Positions 48,333 through 55,988 of a stretch of 55,988 nucleotides of DNA are shown piece after piece; within the stretch, counting starts at the first letter, position 1, and each line of letters opens with the position of its first letter. The notes below the pieces were generated by a model. It worked only from the letters and a program-made list of their open reading frames with translations. It searched no databases and was not told the origin of the DNA. Source of the DNA: Paenibacillus wulumuqiensis (GTDB lineage: Bacteria > Bacillota > Bacilli > Paenibacillales > Paenibacillaceae). The stretch spans positions 1 to 55,988 of the forward strand of contig NZ_LAQP01000022.1 in assembly GCF_000971965.1 (NCBI RefSeq), read 5' to 3'. Both the position numbers and the translations under genes were made by a program.

Positions 48333-48710
48333 TTATTCGGATTTGTTCAAAAACGATAGGCAGAACAGACAGTCGCCTTCTGTACGCAGATGTCCATAAT
48401 AGACATTACAGATGTGGAATCCTTCATGGTACAGGCGTGCCAGATTATCGTACCCTTCTCCGACCACTTCCGGATAGGGATGACTGTGCGTGTCTTTGAG
48501 AATCTCGGCGATTTGGGGTTCTGCCACTTTTACTTCAACAGGCACTTCTTTTTTGAGTACACGGCGCAGCTGCTCATTTTCAATCGTAAGACGCTGGTTT
48601 TCCTCCAGTAACTCTTTAACGGCGAGCTTTAATCTTCCCATATCTCCGTGCATATGGTTCATTTGTGTCTCCAGTTCATGAATATGCTCAAAAAGATTTT
48701 TCTTTTCCAA
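48333..48710 (-). CDS. yabA: Replication initiation control protein YabA
   Basis: YabA restrains DnaA by binding both DnaA and the sliding clamp DnaN. The 125 residues hold an N-terminal leucine-zipper coiled coil (about 1-55) and a C-terminal zinc-binding domain with [12 protein letters not shown] and CLFC. The start is TTG with GAGGTGG 4 bases upstream; the protein then begins [14 protein letters not shown], aligned with the Bacillus protein. It lies between ricT and trmN6 as in B. subtilis. Confidence 0.95.
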   Translation of the reverse strand: MEKKNLFEHIHELETQMNHMHGDMGRLKLAVKELLEENQRLTIENEQLRRVLKKEVPVEVKVAEPQIAEILKDTHSHPYPEVVGEGYDNLARLYHEGFHICNVYYGHLRTEGDCLFCLSFLNKSE

Positions 48711-48741
48711 GTTTCCACCTCAAAAGCAGCCTTTGACCGGT

Positions 48742-49542
48742 TTACTTCACAACCACCTCATCAAACGGCAGTTCCTTGACCTTGCTGATATCGAAGATCT
48801 GGACATGCACAGTTCTGGAATTCGCATTGATGCCCACAACTTTGCCATCTCCCAACGAGGTGACGACAAATTTTCCCACAGCAGGAAGTTCTTCTTTGAT
48901 ACTTTCATAATTGTCATGTTCAAACTTCAGACAACACATCAGACGGCCGCACAATCCTGAGATTTTGGTCGGGTTCAGAGACAGGCTCTGATCCTTGGCC
49001 ATTTTAATCGATACGGGTTCAAAATCCCCCAGCCAGGAAGAACAACACAAGATTCGTCCACATGGACCAATCCCGCCCAGCATCTTCGCTTCATCCCGAA
49101 CCCCGATTTGCCGAAGCTCGATCCGTGTACGGAAAATGCTGGCCAGATCCTTGACCAGTTCCCGGAAATCCACTCTGCCTTCCGCAGTAAAGTAAAAAAT
49201 GATCTTATTGCGGTCGAATGTATATTCAACGTCGACCAGCTTCATTTTGAGCTGGTGTTCTTTGATTTTCTTCAGACAAGTTGCAAATGCATTCTTCGCC
49301 GCAACCCGGTTTTCTTCAACAATCTGTGCATCTTCATTACCGGCAATCCGGATGACCTTCTTCAAAGGAAGAACCACATCATCCTCATTCACCTGCTTGC
49401 GCCCGATGACAACCTTACCGTACTCGATCCCTCTTGCTGTCTCGACAATAACATGCTGCTCGCTATCCACTGCAAATTCGAGCGGATCAAAGTAATATAT
49501 TTTACCCGCCTTTTTGAAGCGGACGCCTACTACGTTATACAA
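48742..49542 (-). CDS. ricT: Regulatory iron-sulfur-containing complex subunit RicT (YaaT)
   Basis: RicT forms a complex with RicA and RicF that carries [4Fe-4S] clusters and supports RNA maturation with RNase Y, and biofilm, competence and sporulation phosphorelay in B. subtilis. The 266-residue PSP1-domain protein shows cysteines in GGIGPCGRILCCSSWL and GLCGRLMCCLKFE. The start is TTG at 49540-49542, 8 bases after GAGGAGG, giving MYNVVGVRFKKAGKIYYF. The frame extends further upstream but without a start of this quality. Confidence 0.95.
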   Translation of the reverse strand: MYNVVGVRFKKAGKIYYFDPLEFAVDSEQHVIVETARGIEYGKVVIGRKQVNEDDVVLPLKKVIRIAGNEDAQIVEENRVAAKNAFATCLKKIKEHQLKMKLVDVEYTFDRNKIIFYFTAEGRVDFRELVKDLASIFRTRIELRQIGVRDEAKMLGGIGPCGRILCCSSWLGDFEPVSIKMAKDQSLSLNPTKISGLCGRLMCCLKFEHDNYESIKEELPAVGKFVVTSLGDGKVVGINANSRTVHVQIFDISKVKELPFDEVVVK

Positions 49543-49718
49543 AAGATAAGCCTCCTCATTTGCCAATACCGTTCCTACTAATTGCTGCAAAAACGATAAG
49601 AAGATCCCTTCTAGTTCTCACGGACATGGCGTGTTTTGAAAAAGTCGCTGCTCTTCCAGTAATGTGTTCCGCACGATGTATACACTGCCCGTCCAGTTAC
49701 AGAAGTTTCCTCTATACC

Positions 49719-50693
49719 TTAGCCACTTACCCCTATGAGAAATTGCTCCATACACAGCTGCCCATTCACATGGGAGCGGAGCATTTTCTTACATTCGGCA
49801 GCAAGCGCCATACAGGATATCCAATGCTGCATGCTGCGGGTGTGAGCCACCTTGGAGAGAGACTCTAACTGATCTATAAAAACGATACTTTCATTTCTGC
49901 CGATCTGGATATGGATCATATCTTTGAACCATAGGTGGAAAAGATCAAATACTTGCTCCAGATGATCTCCCAGTCCGCCCTTGAACAACTTTTGCTGCGC
50001 GGTTATGAGGCTGATGCTTCCTCTACCGGCGGATTCCTTCCCTAATTGTAACACTACGTTTCTAATTTCTGCAAACCAATTCTCACTTAGAAGTTCGCGG
50101 CATTCATCCGGGTCGGAAGCGATCTGTACTGCACACCGTACCAGCGGCATCGGAAAGTTCTCATCCGCCAGAATTTGCGTCATTTGCTGCGGATCCAGCG
50201 CAGTAAACATGACCGGCTGCGTACGTGAACGAATCGTGGGCAGAATGGCCTGCACATTTTCGGTCAACAAAATAGCGACGGCCGGTGCAGGCGGCTCCTC
50301 CAGAAACTTGAGCAGACTGTTGGAAGCCTGTACCGTCATTTTATCGGCATCTTGGATAATATATATTTTACGGTTACCCGCTTCGGAACGATAGGAAAAA
50401 ATCCGCTGCAATTCGCGAATTTGTTCAATTTTGATCGAGCTGCCATCCGGCACCACCAGATGAAAATCGGGATGATTACCATGCTCCATCTTACGGCATT
50501 CAATGCATTCTCCGCAGGCTTCTTCGCCCTGATGTATACATACCAGCGCCTGTGCAAAGCTGCGTGCCATTTTCAGCTGGCCGCTGCCACCCGGTCCGTT
50601 AAATAGATAGGCATGTGAGATTTTCTGGTTACGCAGTCCGTTCTGCAGAACCCGCTTTGCCATTTCCTGTCCAATAATTTCCTGAAAAGACAT
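49719..50693 (-). CDS. holB: DNA polymerase III subunit delta'
   Basis: This stator subunit of the clamp loader has 324 residues with an AAA-type N-terminal domain starting SFQEIIGQEMAKRVL. The P-loop region reads HAYLFNGPGGSGQLKMA: the usual GKT/S lysine is replaced, so ATP binding is probably lost, as in other delta' subunits. Zinc-type cysteines are present in EEACGECIECRKM, and the later part has SNSLLKFLEEPP. AAGGAGGA precedes ATG. About 175 non-coding bases separate it from ricT, and 110 from yaaR. Confidence 0.94.
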   Translation of the reverse strand: MSFQEIIGQEMAKRVLQNGLRNQKISHAYLFNGPGGSGQLKMARSFAQALVCIHQGEEACGECIECRKMEHGNHPDFHLVVPDGSSIKIEQIRELQRIFSYRSEAGNRKIYIIQDADKMTVQASNSLLKFLEEPPAPAVAILLTENVQAILPTIRSRTQPVMFTALDPQQMTQILADENFPMPLVRCAVQIASDPDECRELLSENWFAEIRNVVLQLGKESAGRGSISLITAQQKLFKGGLGDHLEQVFDLFHLWFKDMIHIQIGRNESIVFIDQLESLSKVAHTRSMQHWISCMALAAECKKMLRSHVNGQLCMEQFLIGVSG

Positions 50694-50804
50694 ACTTCCT
50701 CCTTACCGTGCCCTGCAGTCATGCACACTGTTTGTTCATACCACAGATGCCGCATAACTGCAGGCTCCCTCTCCTGCCTGGATAGTAGTGACTATGTGAT
50801 GGGG

Positions 50805-51248
50805 TCAGTACAGGAAATTAACCAGCAGCCCGCGGATTTCGCCCATCCGCTGCAGCAGTTCAATTCTTCCCTGCTCACTGTTCAGCAGATCTTCCGCCAT
50901 GCTGATCAGCGCCGCATCGACTTCATCAAGCAGTTTATATTTTTTGCTGCGTCCACGACGATCAAAGCTGTGCGTTTCTTTTAAGCCTATGCCTCGGCGA
51001 ACGGTATCTTCCAGAAAGCGTTTGACCAGCATTTGATAGGATTTCAGTTCACGCAGTGTCATCGATTTGGCCAGACGTTCACCCTGCATCTGGATTTCTC
51101 TGAATTGACGCTGTACTTCATCATGTGTAGCCTGTGTACCATGATTTTGCAGTACGTCTGAGAAATTCTTTTGCTGTACCACTTTATTGGGTGTATCCGA
51201 TATAACGGGGTTACTCTTCATCATCGGGTAACCGGGATTAATTTTCAT
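50805..51248 (-). CDS. yaaR: YaaR family protein (DUF327)
   Basis: The 147-residue, mostly helical cytoplasmic protein of the YaaR/DUF327 family has unknown function. The conserved C-terminal core reads SYQMLVKRFLEDTV, GRSKKYKLLDEVDAAL and ELLQRMGEIRGLLVNFLY. I start at MKINPGYP, 6 bases after AAAGGAAG; the longer frame is leader. It is always found between yaaQ (darA) and holB in Bacillales, which suggests a link to DNA metabolism but proves nothing. Confidence 0.9.
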   Translation of the reverse strand: MKINPGYPMMKSNPVISDTPNKVVQQKNFSDVLQNHGTQATHDEVQRQFREIQMQGERLAKSMTLRELKSYQMLVKRFLEDTVRRGIGLKETHSFDRRGRSKKYKLLDEVDAALISMAEDLLNSEQGRIELLQRMGEIRGLLVNFLY

Positions 51249-51357
51249 AAATATCTTCCTTTCCATTGCACCTGTAATAGGAATACACTGGTTTTTAACC
51301 ATCCTTTTATCGTAATTAGCGTATGCTAAATCATTTCCTGTCTGATCGGCCTGCCAA

Positions 51358-51381
51358 ATACTGATATATATATATCAGTAT
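51358..51381. repeat. 24-bp perfect AT-rich palindrome
   Basis: The sequence reads the same on both strands, with ACTGATATA arms around a TA-repeat centre. It lies about 110 bases upstream of yaaR. It could extrude as a cruciform or bind a dimeric regulator. It has no T-run, so it is not an obvious terminator. Otherwise the interval 51249-51636 shows only the weak stem at 51450-51475. Confidence 0.6.
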
Positions 51382-51449
51382 CGTTTAAAAGCAGCCATTA
51401 AAGAATAGCAAATCGTAAAAAAAAGAAATTTATGTTCCATTTATAATAA

Positions 51450-51475
51450 GCCATCATGCCGCAGCATGAAATGGC
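51450..51475 (-). terminator. Weak stem-loop after darA
   Basis: GCCA/TGGC and CATGC/GCATG form an interrupted stem followed on the minus strand by TTATTAT. It lies about 160 bases past the darA stop codon. Confidence 0.35.
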
Positions 51476-51636
51476 GTCCAATCTGCCCATTTAAGTCTGT
51501 ATAAAAGAAGATGGACCGGTTCCAGTAACTGTCCCCGATCCTTACCTTTTATTTATTATACTATTTATTGGATGCTATGTTGCATAAGAATTACGTAAAT
51601 TTACACTTTTACTGAATCCTATGAAAGAAAGATCGA

Positions 51637-51966
51637 TTAGAAGTGCTCAAACCGCTCAACCGGCAGTACAAATACGGTAGCGCCACCCACTTGGACTTCT
51701 ACCGGCAATGGCAGATACGAATCGGTCGTACCGCTCATCGGCGTAACAGGAGTAACCAGTTGCTCACGAATCTTACAGCTGTTGCGGATAACGTCCATTA
51801 CCGCTTCAATCTGACTGTCATCTACCCCGATCAGAAATGTTGTATTTCCCGCTCGCAGGAATCCCCCGGTACTGGCCAGTTTGGTTGCACGGAAGTTCGC
51901 CTTTACCAGCTCTCCGGACAAACGGTTACTGTCTTTATCTTGTACGATCGCTATAATCAGTTTCAT
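51637..51966 (-). CDS. darA: Cyclic di-AMP receptor DarA (PII-like, YaaQ)
   Basis: DarA is a trimeric PII-like protein that binds c-di-AMP. The 109 residues match the B. subtilis length and include KLIIAIVQDKDSNRL, the binding-loop region FRATKLASTGGFLRAGNTTFLIGVDD, and the C-terminal VEVQVGGATVFVLPVERFE. I start at the second ATG (MKLIIAIV), 8 bases after GAGGAGG; the first ATG is only 2 bases from it. Its signalling partner is not known for certain. The yabE riboswitch at 43172-43430 responds to the same ligand. Confidence 0.96.
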   Translation of the reverse strand: MKLIIAIVQDKDSNRLSGELVKANFRATKLASTGGFLRAGNTTFLIGVDDSQIEAVMDVIRNSCKIREQLVTPVTPMSGTTDSYLPLPVEVQVGGATVFVLPVERFEHF

Positions 51967-52078
51967 TATCATGGCCTCCTCGATCAGAATCTAGCATCAT
52001 TTTCTTTGATTACTCATTTGACACAACCAACTTAAAATCCTTTTCCCACCCTGGTTCCAATATTGTAACCACTTTCTT

Positions 52079-52750
52079 CTATTCTAACTCACTTGCTTGT
52101 CTGGATTTGAAGGTAAGCAGCCGGTCGATCACCTGCCGAATTTCTTCAAACACTTCTTCTTCGCTCTGCTCCCCGTTGACCATAATGAACTGGTCTGCAT
52201 ACTGCCGGGACAACTCCATGTATCCCTGATATACACGATGGTGGAAATCAATCGCTTCCAGATCGAGCCGGTTAATCTCACGATCACTGGTTTTGGCCAT
52301 AATTCGCTCCAGACCCACTTCCGGACGAACATTGATATAAATGTTCACATCGGCCCAGTATTCGCGGTCATCCACCTGAATGGCCAGACGGTTGATATCC
52401 AGTACCGCTTGTCCAAGCTCTCGTCCATAGCCCTGATAGGCAAGCGACGACATAACGTACCGGTCACAGATGACCAGCTGGCCCGACTGTACGGCCGGTA
52501 TTACTTTCTGGATCAGATGCTCCCTGCGGGCACTGGCGTAGAGCAGACACTCTGTCAGACCGCTCATATGATTGTCCACATTCAGAATCACATTCCGAAT
52601 CTGTTCCGATACCGAGATGCCGCCCGGTTCCCGCGTCGATAAAAAGGATATCCCTTTCCCGGCAAGATACTGCTTGATCCGCTCTAACTGACTGGTTTTG
52701 CCGCTTCCATCCATACCTTCAATTGCAATAAACAATCCATTTTGCTTCAT
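52079..52750 (-). CDS. tmk: Thymidylate kinase
   Basis: Tmk phosphorylates dTMP to dTDP. The 223-residue P-loop kinase has FIAIEGMDGSGKTSQ (Walker A), the DRYVMSSLAYQG substrate region and the TREPGG motif of the family. I start at MKQNGLF, just after GCAGGAAT; an in-frame TTG eight codons upstream lacks a Shine-Dalgarno site. It precedes darA by 112 bases, the usual tmk-yaaQ pairing. Confidence 0.96.
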   Translation of the reverse strand: MKQNGLFIAIEGMDGSGKTSQLERIKQYLAGKGISFLSTREPGGISVSEQIRNVILNVDNHMSGLTECLLYASARREHLIQKVIPAVQSGQLVICDRYVMSSLAYQGYGRELGQAVLDINRLAIQVDDREYWADVNIYINVRPEVGLERIMAKTSDREINRLDLEAIDFHHRVYQGYMELSRQYADQFIMVNGEQSEEEVFEEIRQVIDRLLTFKSRQASELE

Positions 52751-52948
52751 TTTATTCCTGCTTTCCCTATCCAACGGTCCAGACGACAGGCTGGCCTCAT
52801 CTTTTGATATTACTGCAGCAGCCTGTGTGTTTCTGCTGCTTTCAGATTTCCTTATATTCTTATTATATCATACGAACCTTTATGCCATTTTATAGTATTA
52901 CAGTCCGCTTGAACCCGTCTGCCGTATATTTCGGCAGTTTCTTGTGTT

Positions 52949-54838
52949 TTACTCCGTATCCTGTACAGATTGCCGATAGACACGAATACTTTGCAGAGAA
53001 GAGTCTGCTGCTCCTTGCACTTTCATATGATGGTCACGCACAAGCAGAAGCTGCTCCTGGACCTGTCTGCCAATTTGTTCACCTGGATACAATACCGGTA
53101 TGCCTGGCGGATAAGGAATGATCATTTCAGCACTTTTTCTCCCTATAGCTTGCTCCAGAGCTACCGTCTCAATCTGCTCCTCCGATACAGGCATCATTGT
53201 AAATTCTACCGGTTCAGATACCATAGGCATGATGGAATTCCGTGAATCCGGATCAGATGGACCTGTATTACGCTGTTTAGCAGCTGTGACTGAGCCCGGT
53301 AATGCTTTTCCTGCAATCGTATCATGAACAGAGATTTCATTCAGCCATTGTAAACCGGTTACGTCTTTTGAATATTTTAATCCTTCTAGCTCTTCTAGCT
53401 CTTCTAGCTCTTCTAGCTCTTCTAGCTCTTCTAGCTCTTCTAGCTCTTCTAGCTCTTCTAGCTCTTCTAGCTCTTCTAGCTCTTCTAGCTCTTCTAGCTC
53501 TTCTAGCTCAATTATGTCACTTTCTTCTGTATTTACACTATGTTCTATTTTAATCTGCTCCAGCGCATGCAGAGCCTGCAGAGCATCTTCCATACGTGAT
53601 CCCAGACTGAACACCAGTACTACATAACGTTCATCGCTCATTTCAGGAAAGCATCCCTGCTGTTCCAGCAGTTTTTGCAGCTGTGTGCCAGATAAATGAT
53701 GGAGACGATCATAGATAACTACTTTAAAAGGATCCTGTGTCCAGTAGAACAGGTCTCCATCGTCTCTATCCATATCTCTATTTCTAGCTGCTGTTTCCCT
53801 GTTTTTAGAAAGCACTCTAGAAACAGCCGAGCTTACCCTCAATACACTAAAACGGCTGCTTCCATCTAATCCATCTACAAAGTGATCCCTTGCTTGTAAT
53901 CCCTTTTCAAACAGTTCTGCTCCGTATGTATCGAGCAAGTAGCGACTCAAATCAAGAGAAGCCATGATTGGATAGGAAGGACTGGAACTCTGAAGCATCG
54001 TCAGCCGCTGCTTCAGCAAGGAACGGTTAATCAGAGACCCCTGTACATGCAGCATAGCCCCCATAGTCATTGCTGCCAGCATCTTATGAGTAGACTGTAC
54101 AACGCCGTCAGCACCTGCTCTCAGCGCGCTGGCTGGAAAGCATGGATGATGACCATAATGCGCTCCATGTGCTTCATCAACCAGCAGAGGGATATGATGA
54201 GTATGACACTCCGCTGCAATAGCCGTCAGATTGCTACCTATCCCGTAGTAATTGGGCGACGTCAGCATAACAGCTTTGGCTTCAGGATAAGTATGTAGAG
54301 CCTCCCTTACACTCTGCAGATTGGGAACTACCGCCAGCTCACTGCCAGGCTCCATATCAGGTGTCAGAAAGACAGCTTTGGCTCCAGCCATCATTAATCC
54401 GTGAATAATTGACTTGTGTACATTGCGCTGTACTATAACGATATCTCCTGGACGAGTACATACTGTTAACAGCAAAGCCAGATTGCCTGTCGTACTGCCG
54501 CCGACCAGCCAGTGGGTTTCTTCTGCCCCAAAGCATTCTGCAGCCAGCTGCTGTCCCTCCAGAATCACTTCCTCCGGATGATGTAGATCATCCGTTCCTT
54601 CGATCTCTGTAACATCCATTCTTAGCATAGGTTCCATCAGATCCTGTCCAAAATTCTCTGATAAATCCACTGATTGATAGACAGCTCCATTTTTATGCCC
54701 CGGCACATGAAAACTCCGTTGACTCGAACCAACATACTTCACAAGCTTCTCATACAAAGGTGCTCTACCAGCCCGTCTATTACCAGTCTCCAAAAGTTTA
54801 TCCTCTATAGCAGATTGTTCATTTTTTTTATGATTCAT
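52949..54838 (-). CDS. yaaO: Orn/Lys/Arg decarboxylase family protein (YaaO-like) with internal ELE tandem repeat
   Basis: This PLP fold-type I decarboxylase of 629 residues probably acts on an amino acid (ornithine, lysine or arginine), giving a polyamine precursor; the substrate is not shown. It has FHVPGHKNGA, the PLP-anchoring GGSTTGNLALLL, DEAHGAHYGHH (Asp221, His224) and the Schiff-base lysine in QSTHKMLAAMTMGA (Lys252). Between the catalytic part and the C-terminal domain lies a run of 14 ELE tripeptides (about residues 444-485), encoded by 14 perfect 9-bp repeats, within a wider acidic linker. The C-terminal end PYPPGIPVLYPGE is conserved in the family. The Shine-Dalgarno site is weak. 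It lies upstream of tmk as in B. subtilis. Confidence 0.88.
   Translation of the reverse strand: MNHKKNEQSAIEDKLLETGNRRAGRAPLYEKLVKYVGSSQRSFHVPGHKNGAVYQSVDLSENFGQDLMEPMLRMDVTEIEGTDDLHHPEEVILEGQQLAAECFGAEETHWLVGGSTTGNLALLLTVCTRPGDIVIVQRNVHKSIIHGLMMAGAKAVFLTPDMEPGSELAVVPNLQSVREALHTYPEAKAVMLTSPNYYGIGSNLTAIAAECHTHHIPLLVDEAHGAHYGHHPCFPASALRAGADGVVQSTHKMLAAMTMGAMLHVQGSLINRSLLKQRLTMLQSSSPSYPIMASLDLSRYLLDTYGAELFEKGLQARDHFVDGLDGSSRFSVLRVSSAVSRVLSKNRETAARNRDMDRDDGDLFYWTQDPFKVVIYDRLHHLSGTQLQKLLEQQGCFPEMSDERYVVLVFSLGSRMEDALQALHALEQIKIEHSVNTEESDIIELEELEELEELEELEELEELEELEELEELEELEELEELEELEGLKYSKDVTGLQWLNEISVHDTIAGKALPGSVTAAKQRNTGPSDPDSRNSIMPMVSEPVEFTMMPVSEEQIETVALEQAIGRKSAEMIIPYPPGIPVLYPGEQIGRQVQEQLLLVRDHHMKVQGAADSSLQSIRVYRQSVQDTE
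53383..53508. repeat. Tandem repeat, 14 perfect copies of a 9-bp unit, inside yaaO
   Basis: The plus-strand unit CTTCTAGCT repeats 14 times without a mismatch (126 bp). On the coding strand it reads GAG-CTA-GAA, so every copy adds Glu-Leu-Glu and any change in copy number keeps the frame. The lack of sequence drift points to recent expansion by slippage or recombination. The encoded acidic, amphipathic run could form a charged helix or coiled coil. Confidence 0.97.
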
Positions 54839-54881
54839 AATGTCATTCCCATAAATTTATTGTACGCCATAGCGTATTCTT

Positions 54882-54910
54882 ATTATAATCATAACAATAG
54901 GCATTGTCCT
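54882..54910 (-). promoter_or_regulatory. Possible yaaO promoter
   Basis: On the minus strand, a perfect -10 TATAAT (54882-54887) has AGGACA (54905-54910) 17 bases upstream. A short inverted repeat, TACGC/GCGTA (54863-54876), follows and may be an operator. The -35 match is poor. Confidence 0.4.
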
Positions 54911-55014
54911 GTCCTACTAACGACTACAGCAGTGATGTGAAATGTAAGCCGCAGCTCTCACATTCCCAGGACGCTTCCTTTATTCCCTATCAGAATTGAG
55001 CCTAAAGTGCTGTA

Positions 55015-55043
55015 TTGAAAAATTTACTAAAAACCGATATACA
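55015..55043 (+). promoter_or_regulatory. Promoter of the plus-strand membrane protein gene
   Basis: TTGAAA (55015-55020), a 17-base spacer and TATACA (55038-55043), about 45 bases upstream of the chosen ATG. Confidence 0.65.
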
Positions 55044-55088
55044 TATGGAATACTATTTAAACCATGCAGAAAGGTGGATTGCGCCCTT

Positions 55089-55613
55089 ATGGCAGCAGAG
55101 CCTCAGCAAAACGCAACATTTTATCAATACAAACTCATCAAAAAATGGACAATTTCCAAGCTATGGTTCTGGAGCTATCTGTCTCTGCCTATTATCGCAT
55201 TGATTATAGAGCTGTATTATTATTCCTGGGAGAGCATTGGCTTTTGGCTGTTATCTTTCCCACTGGTATTATGGATCCAATTTGTAATATCCCGATCCGT
55301 CCTTATAATGACAGTGAATCATTTGCGCAAAAGATGGCGTTTCCAATTCCAGTATCCATGGATTGGTTATCTGCCCGATCAATACATGGGCTATTCTATA
55401 TTCCGACGTGTATTACTACATACCACATGGATTGGACTTTGTGTTACGGCCGTCTTGTTTATGTGGTTGCCTGTTTCCTTCTCGGCCTCTCTCGTTGTAT
55501 GGCACCTCTGGCTATGTATTCCACGCCTTATGATTTTAGTGAGGTTAACACGACAACGTAAAGACGGTATGCTTAAATTGAGTAAAGAAGATGTATCTTA
55601 CTATATCAGCTGA
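55089..55613 (+). CDS. Integral membrane protein of unknown function, four predicted segments
   Basis: The 174-residue product has predicted membrane segments at about 24-42, 47-66, 112-128 and 131-150. Segments 2 and 3 are separated by a basic, aromatic-rich loop (HLRKRWRFQFQYPWIGYLPDQ), and the C-terminus is basic (RLTRQRKDG). It is rich in Trp and Tyr. I start at MAAEPQQ, with AAAGGTGG 11 bases upstream; an ATG 31 codons earlier has no such site. A promoter and a terminator frame it as a single-gene unit, divergent from yaaO. In B. subtilis this interval holds csfB, xpaC and yaaN; none is seen. I do not recognise the family. Confidence 0.72.
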   Translation: MAAEPQQNATFYQYKLIKKWTISKLWFWSYLSLPIIALIIELYYYSWESIGFWLLSFPLVLWIQFVISRSVLIMTVNHLRKRWRFQFQYPWIGYLPDQYMGYSIFRRVLLHTTWIGLCVTAVLFMWLPVSFSASLVVWHLWLCIPRLMILVRLTRQRKDGMLKLSKEDVSYYIS

Positions 55614-55766
55614 TCAATGAGAAACCTCCTATTTGCCTCAATAAGTATTTACCTCAATAAATTATTGTCTTTATGTAATGCTCAGAGAAAGAACCAGAAT
55701 GGACGATAATCTCTAAAAGTTATTGCCCATAAAAATTGTCACTTCAAAATACTACGTAAGAATGGT

Positions 55767-55822
55767 AAAAGCCACCCGCTATGTCTTCTGTAAATTCAGA
55801 GATAATAAGCTGGTGGCTTTTT
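55767..55822 (+). terminator. Terminator after the membrane protein gene
   Basis: AAAAGCCACC and GGTGGCTTTT form a 10-bp perfect stem with a 35-base loop, which holds a smaller TCTG/CAGA hairpin. Six T follow on the plus strand. Between the stop codon at 55613 and this stem I see nothing. Confidence 0.75.
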
Positions 55823-55911
55823 TATTATACTTTTTTTATAATCTTAAAAATTCCAAAAATTAATGTAAAGGAAAGCAAAGCACTCATTTCTAATACCTAT
55901 TAAAAGCAAAC

Positions 55912-55943
55912 AAAAAGACGCTATCCAGTTGGATAACGTCTTT
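55912..55943 (-). terminator. rRNA operon terminator
   Basis: AAAGACG and CGTCTTT plus TATCC/GGATA form a 13-bp stem with one mismatch and a 4-base loop. On the minus strand it ends in TTTTTG. It lies 10 bases past the 5S 3' end. Confidence 0.9.
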
Positions 55944-55953
55944 CTTTTTCGTC

Positions 55954-55988
55954 GCTTGGCAACGTCCTACTCTCCCAGGACCCTGCGG
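55954..55988 (-). rRNA. 5S rRNA, 3' end only
   Basis: The reverse complement of the last bases is the 3' part of a Bacillales 5S rRNA (CCTGGGAGAGTAGGACG, then TTGCCAAGC). The gene enters from the right, so this is the end of a second minus-strand rRNA operon. The exact 3' end is uncertain by a few bases. Confidence 0.93.

Noticed and set aside
49543..49718. Possible small gene between holB and ricT
   Set aside because: No frame with a start and ribosome-binding site; the ricT frame merely extends into it.
53302..53553. Plus-strand frame encoding a poly(Leu-Leu-Ala)-like hydrophobic protein across the 9-bp repeat
   Set aside because: It is the antisense reading of the yaaO repeat, with no Shine-Dalgarno site; the ELE reading lies in a complete PLP enzyme.
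52949..55613. Genomic island at the right end, from the repeat and unknown membrane gene
   Set aside because: yaaO-tmk order is ancestral to Bacillales, there is no integrase, transposase, tRNA or attachment-like repeat; a single unknown gene is not enough.

Overview
The window reads as a chromosomal segment from a low-GC Gram-positive rod of the Paenibacillaceae (Paenibacillus or a close relative), about half G+C by eye. Gene order follows the Bacillus subtilis block from rrn-yaaO-tmk to lysS-rrn almost gene by gene, with paenibacillal features such as nadABC beside coaX. Nearly everything is on the minus strand. The window is bounded by the 5' end of a 16S gene on the left (1-24) and the 3' end of a 5S gene on the right (55954-55988), both minus strand, so it is the complete stretch between two co-oriented rRNA operons.

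Read in the direction of transcription (right to left), the layout is as follows. 55.9-51.6 kb: a divergent membrane protein, a YaaO-like decarboxylase carrying a 14-copy in-frame 9-bp repeat, tmk, and the c-di-AMP receptor gene darA. 51.2-46.6 kb: yaaR, holB, ricT, yabA, trmN6, rsmI. 46.4-43.6 kb: abrB on the plus strand with a Spo0A box, an HD phosphohydrolase where metS often lies, and tatD. 43.5-38.7 kb: a c-di-AMP (ydaO-type) riboswitch ahead of a YabE/RpfB-like wall hydrolase, then rnmV, rsmA, veg, ispE. 38.6-33.5 kb: purR with its own PurBox-like operator, spoVG, glmU, prs, a small plus-strand gene, pth. 33.3-24.6 kb: mfd, prsA, a flippase (yabM), mazG, HU, rqcP. 24.5-18 kb: divIC, an S1 protein (yabR), a YabT-like kinase, tilS, hpt, ftsH. 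17.7-10 kb: nadA-nadB-nadC-coaX, hslO, a membrane parvulin, cysK. 9.9-3.8 kb: the folate operon pabB-pabA-pabC-folP-folB-folK-dusB. Then greA, lysS and the next rRNA operon.

The genes supply tRNA, rRNA and ribosome maintenance, DNA replication and repair, folate, NAD, cysteine, isoprenoid and UDP-GlcNAc precursors, cell division, and envelope protein folding. Two c-di-AMP sensors (the riboswitch and DarA) lie in the same window.

The most striking observation is negative. Every dedicated sporulation gene that endospore formers keep in this block is missing at its expected place (csfB, yabG, sspF, fin, spoVT, yabP, yabQ, spoIIE, yabS), and the neighbouring housekeeping genes are tightly joined. 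Genes also used outside sporulation (spoVG, abrB with its Spo0A box, the yabT-like kinase) remain. This suggests an asporogenous lineage that has lost the programme but kept parts of its transition-state regulation.
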